Shown here: positions 35,768-44,574 of the stretch, one piece after another
How the letters are laid out: every line of letters begins with the position of its first letter
How positions within the stretch are numbered: position 1 is the first letter of the stretch
Assembly: GCA_016235425.1 (NCBI GenBank)
Contig: JACRLC010000015.1
Location: 78,607 to 142,606, forward strand
Direction of reading: 5' to 3'
DNA length: 64,000 bases
Origin: Chloroflexota bacterium
GTDB taxonomy: Bacteria > Chloroflexota > Anaerolineae > Anaerolineales > Villigracilaceae
The notes under the pieces: model-generated
Databases searched by the model: none
Seen by the model: only the letters and a program-made list of their open reading frames with translations
What the model was told of the DNA's origin: nothing
Made by a program: the position numbers and the translations under genes

Positions 35768-36974
35768 AGGATAATTTCTTTTGTGCCCAATCATGCAGAT
35801 CGCGTCGTGTCCAAGACCAATTGATCGGTTGAGCCCAAAGGCGGTTATATTCCGGCGTGCTGCAATAGAGATGTTCAATCAAGTGTTGGCGACTGGTCCA
35901 GTTGCCTCGTTGCAAATAACGTGCCGAGAAACTACGCAGCAAGAGTTCAGCTTGATTCAGCCAGGAGGCGTGGACCGGCGTGAATAAGATACGTAGCCAG
36001 GGTCCATAATATGAGCGCAGAAAAGACAAAGTGTTGTTGGAGATGTGGCTGGGACCGCCATCCCAAATGAGATGAATGCGTTTGTAGGAGTAAAAAGGTT
36101 GTAGCAACTTGGGCAAGGCTTGGCAGAGATGGGCACTATCGTTTTTGTCCAAACAGCAACTTCGCATGTGTCCATTGTAGATGTTGAGTAAGACCAAAAA
36201 ATTGACAATGCCGTGCCGTTCATACTCAAACTCCTGCCGCTCGATTTGTCCGGGGCGCATCGGTTGAGTAGGATGAGTGCGTTGCAAGGCCTGGATATTC
36301 GGCTTCTCATCCAACGCCAGAGCGATTTCGCCCTGCGCCTTGAGTGCTTCGCTCCTTTCATATAACCACAAAATGCGACCTGCCCGTTGGAGAAACTCGG
36401 CGTCCAGGGTTGGCGTAATCCAGTAGCGGCTGCGATGAGGTTGTAAGTCTGCATCGCGTAAGATCAGGGATACCGTCGAATGAGCAATGTGCGATACCAA
36501 GCCACGCTGCACAGCCATCTCTGCCAAACTGCGGGTCGACCAATGGGTCATCGCCAAGCCCAGACCAGCAGGTTCGCAACACGCAAGTTGTTCAATACCC
36601 ACCCGTTGCGAGGCCGAGACTTCACGCGGACGACCCGAGCGAGGCGCATCATAAATGGCTTTCAAGCCAATGGCTTCATAGCGACGACACAGATACCAGA
36701 TCGCAATGCGTGTCATTTCAACTTGCTGGCATAAATCATTGACCAATGTCCCAGAGTCTTTCATCGCCAGCAGGACTCGCCCACGCCGAGCCACCCGTTG
36801 CTCGGTTCGGCCATCACCAAGCAATCGCTCGATTTCGCACTGATCGCTTCGGGTCAATGTTATGCCCTTCGGTTTACGTCTTCTCACATGAAACTCCTCA
36901 AAAGAATTTAGGTGAGAAGTATAGGGCTTGTTAAGGTGCCACGACTATGTTAAATTACTTTTCAAACGCACCAC
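35736..36974 (-). mobile_element. IS630-family insertion sequence (1239 bp)
   Basis: Terminal inverted repeats of about 33 bases with four mismatches (inner core AAGTAATTTAACATAGTC on both ends), outer ends GTGG and CCAC. The element is flanked by TA on both sides (35734-35735 and 36975-36976), the target duplication of IS630/Tc1/mariner elements. It holds one transposase gene on the minus strand. It lies inside the plus-strand exopolysaccharide locus, between sulfotransferase 4 and the polymerase gene, and may cut the operon in two. Confidence 0.92.
35766..36887 (-). CDS. IS630-family transposase
   Basis: A 373-residue DDE transposase. The N-terminal helix-turn-helix region (MTRIAIWYLCRRYEAIGLKA and RSGRPREVS) is followed by the RNase H-like catalytic core: Asp193 in ALDEKPN, Asp276 in LIWDGGPSH and Glu314 in NQAE. 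These are the expected acidic residues, so it appears intact. It starts with GTG at 36887, with GAGGAG upstream on the minus strand. It ends at the left inverted repeat. Confidence 0.95.
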   Translation of the reverse strand: MRRRKPKGITLTRSDQCEIERLLGDGRTEQRVARRGRVLLAMKDSGTLVNDLCQQVEMTRIAIWYLCRRYEAIGLKAIYDAPRSGRPREVSASQRVGIEQLACCEPAGLGLAMTHWSTRSLAEMAVQRGLVSHIAHSTVSLILRDADLQPHRSRYWITPTLDAEFLQRAGRILWLYERSEALKAQGEIALALDEKPNIQALQRTHPTQPMRPGQIERQEFEYERHGIVNFLVLLNIYNGHMRSCCLDKNDSAHLCQALPKLLQPFYSYKRIHLIWDGGPSHISNNTLSFLRSYYGPWLRILFTPVHASWLNQAELLLRSFSARYLQRGNWTSRQHLIEHLYCSTPEYNRLWAQPINWSWTRRDLHDWAQKKLS

Positions 36975-36977
36975 TAG
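36943..36977. repeat. IS630 right terminal inverted repeat
   Basis: Partner of 35733-35767; the outer end CCAC is followed by the duplicated TA at 36975-36976. Confidence 0.9.
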
Positions 36978-37126
36978 CAGGTTGTCGGAGAGCAGTGCAT
37001 CGCCAGAAAAAAGCCAGTTTGAACCGCAAAGAGCGCAAAGAACGCGAAGTTTTAAAGGTTTTCTTGGCGTTCTTAGCGGGCTTCGCGGTAAAAAATGTCC
37101 ATCGCTGGGGTTTTCCGACAAGCTGC
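36977..37126. repeat. MITE-like hairpin element (150 bp) abutting the IS
   Basis: The ends are inverted repeats: GCAGGTTGTCGGAGA on the left and, in complement, GCAGCTTGTCGGAAAA on the right. It is flanked by TA on both sides (36975-36976, 37127-37128). The inner part is a second palindrome built of CGCAAAGAACGC-type words. There is no coding potential. The ends differ from those of the adjacent IS630 element, so it is not a simple deletion derivative of it. Confidence 0.72.
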
Positions 37127-37171
37127 TAGCATCGTCCAGGTGCAGTTGTACTGCACTCTGAACGCAAATGA

Positions 37172-38710
37172 ATGCAGACCAACAGAATGCAACCCTTGAA
37201 TAAGTTTCTCTCCCGTATTCCTGAAATAAAAATAAACAATGGCAGCAGGGCATTCCTCAAAGAGGTCTTGATCGTCCTGGCGACCATTGGCTCCGGCATT
37301 TTTGTGGCGCGCTTGATCGTTTCGGGCCAATGGCACATCGCGGCGATCATGATCTTCTCGGTCCCGGCCATATTTATTTTGCAACGCTGCCCGTTCCTGT
37401 CCATTTTGGCCTGGCTTGTATTTGCGCCATTTCTGATGAACACTTCCTCCGTCACATTGCGCCAGGTGTATTGGGTGGTCCATCGCTTTTTGCCGCTTCT
37501 CACACTTGGGACGATCCTGCTGCCTTCTGCGTTGGGGATCAGCCGCAAACCCCTGCCGCGCCTGGGTTTTCCAGAATGGGCAATGACCGGATACGCGGCG
37601 GTGAGTCTGTTTTCCATCGCGCTTACCAATCAGGACCCGCTTGGCACAACGTATCTCTTTTATGACCGGGTCATCATCCCAATGATGCTTTACCTGATCG
37701 TGCGATTATCCGGCCCGGACGAGAGCCTGTTGCGCTGGCTGGTTCCGGTATTCTTCTTTATCGCCTTGAGCCAGACCGGCATCGGCATTTTGTCCTGGTT
37801 CGTTCCACGCTCACTGCCCGCAAAATGGGTGGATTATGAAAACCATCGCACGATCGGCACTTTGGTCAACACGAACGCGTATGTCACAACCTTGATCCTG
37901 GCCGGATTTATGATTTTGCACCACGGCCTGCAATCATCCTCAAAGCGAATGCGGACCATCTCCATCCTGACCTTCCTTCTGACGGTCTACGGAGTTTTTA
38001 TTTCATTCTCGCGGGCCGGCTGGCTGGCGGGTCTCCTTGCCCTGTTTGGCCTGACGGCGATTTATCCCAGGATCATTACGCGCTTTGTATTGACGATCGT
38101 GCCTGTCTTTCTGCTCATTGCCGGGTTGTTCATGCAAAACCAGCTGCGCTGGGCCGGGCAACGGTTTCTCTCGCAGGATTCGGAAAATTCTGCGCTCAGC
38201 CGCGTGCCGGTCTATGCGGCCGCGTTTCGCATGTTCGCGGCCAAGCCAATCTACGGGTGGGGCTACGGAAACTTTGACCGCTATGACCGTCAGTTTCAGA
38301 ACCCGCCTGTCGCGAACATAGCCGGCGACAACAAGGATCACGCCTCTCACAATTTCTTCCTGAGCATGATCGCGGAACAGGGATTGATCGGGATCCTGCT
38401 CTACCTTGCGCCCGTTTTCTACTGGCTGGGCCTGACTTTCAAACATTTCTTCCAATTGCCGATGAATGGATTTTGGAGCCGGAAGGTGCTGGTCATTTTT
38501 TGGATGGTGATCCTGAGTCACGTCGTTGTCTACAATTTTGCCAACATGCGCATCGTTTTTGGACTTGGGGGCTGGTGGCTCACCCTGGGCATGATCGCCT
38601 GCTTTATGGACTCCCACCAATCTGCGCTTGCAACGGAGTATTCCCCGGCGGCGGTTTCTAAACGGGCTGGGAATCATGCCCCTAAAACGGAAGCAGGCCT
38701 AAGGTCATGA
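37172..38710 (+). CDS. O-antigen polymerase/ligase family membrane protein (Wzy/WaaL)
   Basis: A 512-residue protein with about 12 membrane segments and a large loop holding the family signature: AAAFRMFAAKPIYGWGYGNF and DHASHNFFLSMIAEQGLIG. These loops contain the Arg and His residues needed by Wzy polymerases and WaaL ligases. In this locus, with Wzx and Wzz-like genes, a polymerase role is likely. It starts at 37172; a second ATG is five codons on. A small perfect hairpin (37140-37156) lies just upstream. It overlaps the next gene by ATGA. Confidence 0.88.
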   Translation: MQTNRMQPLNKFLSRIPEIKINNGSRAFLKEVLIVLATIGSGIFVARLIVSGQWHIAAIMIFSVPAIFILQRCPFLSILAWLVFAPFLMNTSSVTLRQVYWVVHRFLPLLTLGTILLPSALGISRKPLPRLGFPEWAMTGYAAVSLFSIALTNQDPLGTTYLFYDRVIIPMMLYLIVRLSGPDESLLRWLVPVFFFIALSQTGIGILSWFVPRSLPAKWVDYENHRTIGTLVNTNAYVTTLILAGFMILHHGLQSSSKRMRTISILTFLLTVYGVFISFSRAGWLAGLLALFGLTAIYPRIITRFVLTIVPVFLLIAGLFMQNQLRWAGQRFLSQDSENSALSRVPVYAAAFRMFAAKPIYGWGYGNFDRYDRQFQNPPVANIAGDNKDHASHNFFLSMIAEQGLIGILLYLAPVFYWLGLTFKHFFQLPMNGFWSRKVLVIFWMVILSHVVVYNFANMRIVFGLGGWWLTLGMIACFMDSHQSALATEYSPAAVSKRAGNHAPKTEAGLRS

Positions 38711-39642
38711 GTGAAGCGCTGACTCAAGGTAACGGCGCCAGCCCAGGGCCCAGTCACATCCGGCGATTTTTCAAGAGAGGCCCGGGCGCGGTCATCTTCC
38801 GAAGCGGTTTCTTTCGCAGGTTGTTGTTGTTCAAGCATTTTGCGGGTTCGTACTATCGGGCGGCTGCCCAGCCAGATCTATTCAGGGACGTGAAGACGTA
38901 TTGCATGTTCGTCGGCCATAACAAAAGCGGGACGAGCATGATCGGCGCGATGCTCGATGCCCACCCCTCTGCGATTGTGGCCGATGAGGCGGACGCGCTC
39001 GAATACGTGCGCGCAGGTTTCAGCCGCGACCAGATTTTTCACATCCTGTTGAGGCAATCCCGCCGGGAGTTTCGCAAAGGCCGGGTGACGGCCCGGCGGC
39101 TCCAGCCGTATTCTTATCTTGTGCCTGGACAGTGGCAGGGACGGTATCGAAACTTGCAGGTGATCGGAGATAGCACAGCGGGGTCAACGACGAGGAGATT
39201 TGCGTTGGAGCCGGATTTGTTGGTGCGCGTGCGGCATGTTTTGTACGGCGTGGACGTGAAGATCATCCAGGTTGTCCGCAACCCTTACGACCCGATCAGC
39301 GCCATGATGGTGCGCGGCGGGCGTTCTTTCGAGAATGCCATCGAGACGTATTTTTCGTATTGCGAGACGCTCACACAACTTCGACAAGGTTTCGATGCAG
39401 GCCGCCTGTTCACGATCCGCCATGAAGACTTCGTTCGCAATGGTGAGTTGAAGCTAAAAGAGATTTGTAATTTTCTTGGCCTGCCCGCGGAACCGGATTA
39501 CATCGGCGCTTGCGCCAGGGTTCTGCATAAAACACCCGACACCTACCGCCATCTGGTGAAATGGGATGCCTCACATATTGACAGGGTGGCCGGTGAGATC
39601 ACCCGTTTTGATTTTTTAGATGGCTATCCCCTGGAACCATAA
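38707..39642 (+). CDS. Sulfotransferase 5, divergent
   Basis: A 311-residue sulfotransferase-superfamily protein unlike the tandem four. A basic N-terminus of about 70 residues precedes the 5'-PSB loop FVGHNKSGTSMIGAMLDAHP; the 3'-phosphate region is IIQVVRNPYDPISAMMVRGG. The later FTIRHEDFVRNGELKLKEIC is the dimer/PAPS-site helix common in the superfamily. It follows the polymerase gene by ATGA overlap. It may modify another sugar or another carbon than its neighbours. Confidence 0.82.
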   Translation: MSEALTQGNGASPGPSHIRRFFKRGPGAVIFRSGFFRRLLLFKHFAGSYYRAAAQPDLFRDVKTYCMFVGHNKSGTSMIGAMLDAHPSAIVADEADALEYVRAGFSRDQIFHILLRQSRREFRKGRVTARRLQPYSYLVPGQWQGRYRNLQVIGDSTAGSTTRRFALEPDLLVRVRHVLYGVDVKIIQVVRNPYDPISAMMVRGGRSFENAIETYFSYCETLTQLRQGFDAGRLFTIRHEDFVRNGELKLKEICNFLGLPAEPDYIGACARVLHKTPDTYRHLVKWDASHIDRVAGEITRFDFLDGYPLEP

Positions 39643-39644
39643 CT

Positions 39645-41183
39645 ATGCTTATCAAACTGTTATCCCTCCCGGAAATTACCGAACCCAAACTTGACCAGCC
39701 CGATGCTCTTGAGAGTGTGAAGAGGCTGTTCGATGATTTTGCCTTGAACAACATCCGTTATTGCCATTGGAAGAGCAACCTGCGGCTGGAGCACGGCCTG
39801 CTCGGCAGGACCGACCTGGACCTGCTGGTGGACCCTGCCCAGCAGGAGAAATTCCGGCGGTTGTTGGCCGAGCACAATGTCAAACTGGTCCTTGCCCCGG
39901 CTGGAAAATGCTATCCAGGCATCGAGGATTATCTCGGTTTTGACTTTGCTACAGGAAATCTTTATCACCTGCACGTTCATTACCAGCTTGTTTTGGGAGA
40001 ACAATTCGTCAAGAATTATCATATTCCGCTCGAAGAGCATTTCCTGAATTCCACCGTCAGCGCGGGCGGCTGGGTTAACATGCCCGCGCCTGAACTGGAA
40101 CTGAGCATCCTGTGCCTGCGCGCACTGCTCAAATACCGCGACCGCGATGCGCTCAAGGATATATTCTCCATTCGCTCTTCGGGCATTCCGGCGCACATTA
40201 TGAATGAGCTGAACTGGTTATCGGCGCAGACGGAAATGGACGATCTGACGCGCGTGCTGGCTGAGGTTTCAGATATTCTGCCTGCCGAGCTCATCCTGAA
40301 ATTTTTGGAGACCGTCAGTGACAATCCCAGGGATGGATTCAAACTCTGGCGGTTGCGCTCGCAGGTCCGCCAGGCGTTGGGGCGATACCAACGGCGGGAA
40401 CGCCTGCTGGCAGCGGCGCAATATTTCCGCGAACTCTGGCGCCGCCAGGTGTTGACGCTGTTCAAGCCCGCGCAGGGTATGACGTTCCCGCGCGGCGGCA
40501 TGACGATCACCCTGATCGGTGCGGATGGTTCCGGGAAAACAAGCCTGTGCTACGCGCTTGCCAAATGGTTGTCCTGGAAAATGGATGTCCGATCCTATTA
40601 CATGGGCAGTAAAAAGCCATCCAGGTTAAGCGCCTGGTTATACCTGGCTTTTCGAATGGCTCGCAGGGGCCAGCGTGAGCTGGAAAAATTGCTTGGCAAA
40701 AAGAACCCGATCCCGCGCGGGTTGGCTTTCCTTCGGCAGGTACTGCTTTACGTTCATTTTCTGTCCGTTGGCGAGGATCGTTATCGCCGTTACCGCAAAG
40801 GGAAAAGACAGGCCGGTGATGGTTCCATCGTGATCTTCGACCGCTTTCCTTACGAATCGCCGCTGGACGGGCCTGAGATACAGAAGAATGCGGAGGGGCA
40901 AAACATGGTATTGGTCGGCTTTTTATCCCAGCGCGAGCAGAAGTTGTACGGCAAATTTACACTCCCCGATTATCTGATCATTTTGGATGTTACTCCCGAA
41001 GTTTCTGTAAAACGCAAACCGGATCACTCGCTGGAGAAGATCCAGGGGAAGAAGCAGGCAATTGATAAATTACAGTCGGCGCTTGGGAAAAAAACCGCGG
41101 CCAACTGGGCGAACCAAAATGCCGACTTGCCGTTTGAGGATGTCCTGTTGCAGTTAAAGAGGAAGATATGGGCGGTGCTTTGA
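39645..41183 (+). CDS. Nucleotidyltransferase-like / thymidylate kinase-like fusion protein
   Basis: A 512-residue protein with two parts. Residues 20-200 look like a nucleotidyltransferase-fold domain (RYCHWKSNLRLEHGLLGRTD followed by LDLLVD, a GxD...DxD-like arrangement). From residue 285 the thymidylate kinase-like P-loop is clear: ITLIGADGSGKTSLCYALAK, with the DR motif IVIFDRFPYESPLDGP and a LID region. Such fusions occur in polysaccharide loci and not as the housekeeping Tmk. The substrate is unknown; a sugar or lipid kinase role is possible. It overlaps the next P-loop gene by 16 bases. Confidence 0.75.
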   Translation: MLIKLLSLPEITEPKLDQPDALESVKRLFDDFALNNIRYCHWKSNLRLEHGLLGRTDLDLLVDPAQQEKFRRLLAEHNVKLVLAPAGKCYPGIEDYLGFDFATGNLYHLHVHYQLVLGEQFVKNYHIPLEEHFLNSTVSAGGWVNMPAPELELSILCLRALLKYRDRDALKDIFSIRSSGIPAHIMNELNWLSAQTEMDDLTRVLAEVSDILPAELILKFLETVSDNPRDGFKLWRLRSQVRQALGRYQRRERLLAAAQYFRELWRRQVLTLFKPAQGMTFPRGGMTITLIGADGSGKTSLCYALAKWLSWKMDVRSYYMGSKKPSRLSAWLYLAFRMARRGQRELEKLLGKKNPIPRGLAFLRQVLLYVHFLSVGEDRYRRYRKGKRQAGDGSIVIFDRFPYESPLDGPEIQKNAEGQNMVLVGFLSQREQKLYGKFTLPDYLIILDVTPEVSVKRKPDHSLEKIQGKKQAIDKLQSALGKKTAANWANQNADLPFEDVLLQLKRKIWAVL

Positions 41184-41968
41184 AAAGTGATTTTGATCAT
41201 GCCCTGGTGATCGAATTCATGAGCACGCCCGGCGCAGGCAAGACCACCATCCGGCCTGCGGTGAAGGAATTTTTTGCATCATGTGGGCTTCACGCCTGGA
41301 CGGCGGTGGATGCGGGTCGTCCATTTGCAAGGCGCACCATGGTGGGAAAATTGGTCGGTTCGATGATGCCAGTCTCAGTCCGCAGTGCGCTTCTCTGGCA
41401 GGTCTTTTATCATCTCAGTAAACTCTATCGTTTGAAATTCCGTTTCGAGAACCGCGCACTGCTTCGCTCGGTTTTGCGCTTCCAGCGCCAGCGTCCGATT
41501 GCTGAGGCGGATCGAAGACACGTCTTGCACTGGTTCATTAACCTCACCGGTCAATACGCGTTCCTCAAACAATACGCGCATTCCGACGATGTGTTGATCT
41601 TCGACGAGGGCTTTACTCATCGTGTGGTTCAGCTCTTTGCTTCGGAAAGCGAAACGCCGGACCTTGAACGCGTTCGCGATTACCTGGATATGCTCACCAA
41701 GCCGGACCTCATCATTCGGCCCAGAGCTTCCCTGGAGACTTGCATCCATCGTGTGGATGAGCGCGGGATTTGGGAACGCTTCCGCAATCGGGACCGAAAA
41801 ACTTTCTGCCGTTTTATGAGTAATGCCCACGCTGTAGTCAATTTTGCCGCGGACCATCTCCAGTCCAAAGGCTGGCCGGTGGTTGAGATAATCAACGATC
41901 ACCGGCCTCCCGCCGATTCGCAGAGACAGTTGCTGGTGGAGCTTTCATCGATTTATCGTAGTTATTAA
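41168..41968 (+). CDS. P-loop NTPase / kinase-like protein
   Basis: A 266-residue protein. Walker A is EFMSTPGAGKTTIRPAV, Walker B is probably VLIFDEGFTHR, and an Arg-rich LID-like stretch (WERFRNRDRKTF) follows. It resembles nucleoside-kinase-type P-loop proteins but I cannot name the family. The start overlaps the end of the thymidylate kinase-like gene, and the next gene encodes an APH-fold kinase, so three phosphotransfer-type proteins stand in a row. The TAA stop coincides with the first bases of a dispersed repeat. Confidence 0.7.
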   Translation: MGGALKSDFDHALVIEFMSTPGAGKTTIRPAVKEFFASCGLHAWTAVDAGRPFARRTMVGKLVGSMMPVSVRSALLWQVFYHLSKLYRLKFRFENRALLRSVLRFQRQRPIAEADRRHVLHWFINLTGQYAFLKQYAHSDDVLIFDEGFTHRVVQLFASESETPDLERVRDYLDMLTKPDLIIRPRASLETCIHRVDERGIWERFRNRDRKTFCRFMSNAHAVVNFAADHLQSKGWPVVEIINDHRPPADSQRQLLVELSSIYRSY

Positions 41969-42086
41969 CTGATGTTATGCACCGTCCCGAAGGGTTGAGT
42001 GGAAAGCAAGCCTGAATTACGGGAACCTTCCCTGTCCCGTCCGCCGGGCCAGGACGGGGCGGGACGTTCTGCGTAAGGTGAGTTAT
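41966..42086. repeat. Dispersed hairpin repeat family B, copy 1
   Basis: About 120 bases with imperfect inverted ends (TAACTGATGTTATGCACCG on the left; the right end reads GTTCTGCGTAAGGTGAGTTA). The inner part, GTCCCGTCC...GGACGGGGCGGGAC, is also palindromic. It matches 53498-53616. In both copies the first TAA is the stop codon of the preceding gene. Confidence 0.75.
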
Positions 42087-42100
42087 TAATTGTGGATGGA

Positions 42101-42124
42101 GTGCAAAATCTCCCGATTTTGCAC
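42101..42124 (+). other. Perfect hairpin in the leader of the APH-fold gene
   Basis: GTGCAAAATC pairs with GATTTTGCAC around a TCCC loop: 10 base pairs, no mismatch. No U tract follows, so it is probably not a terminator. It lies about 80 bases before the start codon and 15 bases after the dispersed repeat. Confidence 0.6.
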
Positions 42125-42202
42125 AGAAGCCAGGAGACCTTTGACTCCAAAATTTTTAGCGCGTACAGTTTCCCTCACATCTTATTTAAAGGTAGGTACA
42201 CC

Positions 42203-43336
42203 ATGTCCGTCTTTTCTTATCCCGGCATCATCTCCGTGCCCCGCCCCTCAAAACTCAGGGCATACATTACTTCCCACTTGCGTTCGCCCGATATTAGCTC
42301 CGACGCCGTGCGCGAGGTGCTGTCCGAGTATGGCTTGAACTCGACGGGGGTAATTCAAAACATGCCCAACGCCCGCCGTAATCGCAATTTGATCGTGGGC
42401 ACACAGGAGGGACCGAAAGTCCTCAAACTCTACCGCGCAGATTGGCGCGCAGAGACCATCGCCTATGAGCATTCCATCCTGGCGTATCTTGCCGGCATGG
42501 ATTTTCGCGCGCCGCGGTTGTGCGCCACATCTGCCGGCTCCACGCGTGTATCAATCAGCGGGCGTAATTACTGTGTCTTTGAATATGAGAGCGGCTCCAA
42601 TTATTCTTCGATGTTCCTCTTCCGTCCGCACCGCAAGAGACTGATGCGTACCGCAGGCCGCACGCTCGCGCGCTTGCATCGTCAATTGCAGGGGTTCCTG
42701 CCTGTGGGCAGGCATCATCTTGGTTTTTCATCTTATGCGGGCGACCGCACGCGCGACCTGACCTGGCATGTGAAGCGGGTATCCGAATTCAAACAACGCT
42801 CGCGCCAACTCGGCGACCCCTCCGCGCAAATACACGCCGATTGGCTCGTGAGTCATGCCTGGCAAATCCTGGACGATCTCACCGACCTGAAACATGCCAT
42901 GAAGGATGCGGACCTGCCGCGAACGATCATTCACGGGGACTTCGGTTTGCACAACCTGATCTTTCAGGATGCAGATACCGCCACCCTCATGGACTTTGAA
43001 CTGGCGCGCCTCGAATGGCGACTCGGCGACCTGGTCTCCTGCCTCTCCAAATTACGCAATCGCAGAGGAGAATACGATCTCCAGAGCATTCACGAACTCC
43101 TTGCGGCTTATCAGGATGAATGCCCGGTCAGCGATGAAGAGTGGCGATGGTTCCCATTGGTTTGGCGGCATTACAAACTGGTCAAGGCCGTGCAGTATTG
43201 GAGTTCATACTTCGAGACGAATGGGCCGGTCCGCAAACTGGCTCTCGCGCGCGACGCGGTGAATCAGGCCGTTTGGCTGGTCAATGATCCTTTAACGGTG
43301 GCAGGTTTACGGTCGGGAATGAAGCGGGAGTTATGA
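42203..43336 (+). CDS. APH/choline kinase-fold phosphotransferase
   Basis: A 377-residue protein of the aminoglycoside phosphotransferase superfamily. The nucleotide-binding part is seen in VLKLYRADWRAETIAYEHSI, the catalytic loop in IIHGDFGLHNLIFQ, and the metal-binding Asp in LMDFELAR. The same fold includes CotS-like and choline kinases, and in a polysaccharide locus it is more likely a sugar or small-molecule kinase than a drug-resistance enzyme. The ATG at 42203 follows AGGTAGG; the longer frame upstream runs into non-conserved DNA. ATGA overlap with the next gene. Confidence 0.8.
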   Translation: MSVFSYPGIISVPRPSKLRAYITSHLRSPDISSDAVREVLSEYGLNSTGVIQNMPNARRNRNLIVGTQEGPKVLKLYRADWRAETIAYEHSILAYLAGMDFRAPRLCATSAGSTRVSISGRNYCVFEYESGSNYSSMFLFRPHRKRLMRTAGRTLARLHRQLQGFLPVGRHHLGFSSYAGDRTRDLTWHVKRVSEFKQRSRQLGDPSAQIHADWLVSHAWQILDDLTDLKHAMKDADLPRTIIHGDFGLHNLIFQDADTATLMDFELARLEWRLGDLVSCLSKLRNRRGEYDLQSIHELLAAYQDECPVSDEEWRWFPLVWRHYKLVKAVQYWSSYFETNGPVRKLALARDAVNQAVWLVNDPLTVAGLRSGMKREL

Positions 43337-44574
43337 AAGGCGAATCCCTCTGCGTACTGCAAGTCGTCAGCAATCTTGATGTCGGCGGCGCGCAGGAAGT
43401 TGTCCGCACGCTGGCCGAGAATTTGGAGAAGGCCGGCTGCAGGTCCGTTGTCTGCGCTTTTAAAGATGGTCCCCTGCGGGTTGAGATCGAACGGCTGGGC
43501 ATCCCGGTGGAAATCCTTCCGCAACGGCGGCACAGCATCCTATCCCTGCCTTTGTTCGCGTTGGATATGTTGCGCCTTCGGCGCGCCTTTCTTGCGTTGG
43601 TGAACAAACATGGCGTGGATGTGATCCAAACCCATTTACTGCGAAGCCTGGATTTTCTGGTGCTAAGCCTAAGGCTGGCTTCGAGCGTGCTGGTGTTTTG
43701 GACGTTCCATAACGCGCGCTTCGAATTACGCGAGGAACACCTTGCCCGGCATAGGTGGTCCTTCAAGATGAAGCACCGGGGGTATCGATTCCTTTATCGC
43801 CTGTGTGGGCGCTGGGTCAACAGGTTCATTGCGGTTTCAGAAAATGTGAAGACGTCCGTGCTCGAGTCCCTGCCCGGCATACCGGAGGGGCGGATCATTA
43901 CCATCTGCAACAGCGTGGATGCCAGCCGTTACGGTGATCGAGCGAGGCGCGATGACCTGCGGCGTGAGTTGGGGCTGGGGGAAGATGATCGGGTTGTGGC
44001 GGTTGTGGCAACCTTGAAAGAACAAAAAGGGCATCGCTTTTTATTGGATGCCCTGCCCAAAGTGGTGAAGCAATACCCGGACTTAAAGGTGCTGTTCATC
44101 GGCGGCGGCGAATTGGGAGATGCGCTTCAATCCCGGACGTTGGGACTGGGTTTGGAAAACTACGTGCATTTTCTTGGCAACCGCGGTGACGTTCCGGCGC
44201 TGTTGGCCGCGAGCGATTATTTCATCCTGCCCTCGTTGTGGGAGGGACTGCCCATGGCGCTGGCGGAAGCGATGGCAAGCGGACTGCCTGTGATCGCCAC
44301 GCGGGTTTCCGGCACAAGTCAGGTGGTGGTTCATGCCGAAACGGGATTGCTCGTCCCGCCGGGTGATTCTGATGAACTGTCGTTTGCAATGTTGAAGCTG
44401 CTCTCAAACCCGGCGAGGGCCGCGGAGATGGGCGCGGCCGCCAGACGCCGGGTGGAGGTCCATTTCAGCGCGCAGGCACAGGCGCGTGAGTATGCTGCGC
44501 TGTTCACACAGGAATTAAATCCGCGAAAAACATCGGCGAAGGCCGACCCATCTTATCAAGGAGATCGTGTATGA
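43333..44574 (+). CDS. GT4 family glycosyltransferase
   Basis: A 413-residue GT-B enzyme. The N-terminal domain has LQVVSNLDVGGAQEVVRTLA; the C-terminal nucleotide-sugar site shows VATLKEQKGHRFLLDAL and the E-x7-E-type motif LPSLWEGLPMALAEAMASG. It retains the donor configuration and works in the cytoplasm. It overlaps the upstream kinase and downstream sulfotransferase by four bases each, so all three are translated together. Confidence 0.93.
   Translation: MKGESLCVLQVVSNLDVGGAQEVVRTLAENLEKAGCRSVVCAFKDGPLRVEIERLGIPVEILPQRRHSILSLPLFALDMLRLRRAFLALVNKHGVDVIQTHLLRSLDFLVLSLRLASSVLVFWTFHNARFELREEHLARHRWSFKMKHRGYRFLYRLCGRWVNRFIAVSENVKTSVLESLPGIPEGRIITICNSVDASRYGDRARRDDLRRELGLGEDDRVVAVVATLKEQKGHRFLLDALPKVVKQYPDLKVLFIGGGELGDALQSRTLGLGLENYVHFLGNRGDVPALLAASDYFILPSLWEGLPMALAEAMASGLPVIATRVSGTSQVVVHAETGLLVPPGDSDELSFAMLKLLSNPARAAEMGAAARRRVEVHFSAQAQAREYAALFTQELNPRKTSAKADPSYQGDRV

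Noticed and set aside
39645..41183. Housekeeping thymidylate kinase
   Set aside because: The protein is 512 residues with an extra nucleotidyltransferase-like half, and lies in the exopolysaccharide locus.
42203..43336. Aminoglycoside resistance gene
   Set aside because: Only the general APH fold is seen. The gene is embedded and coupled in a polysaccharide operon, and the fold is used by many small-molecule kinases.
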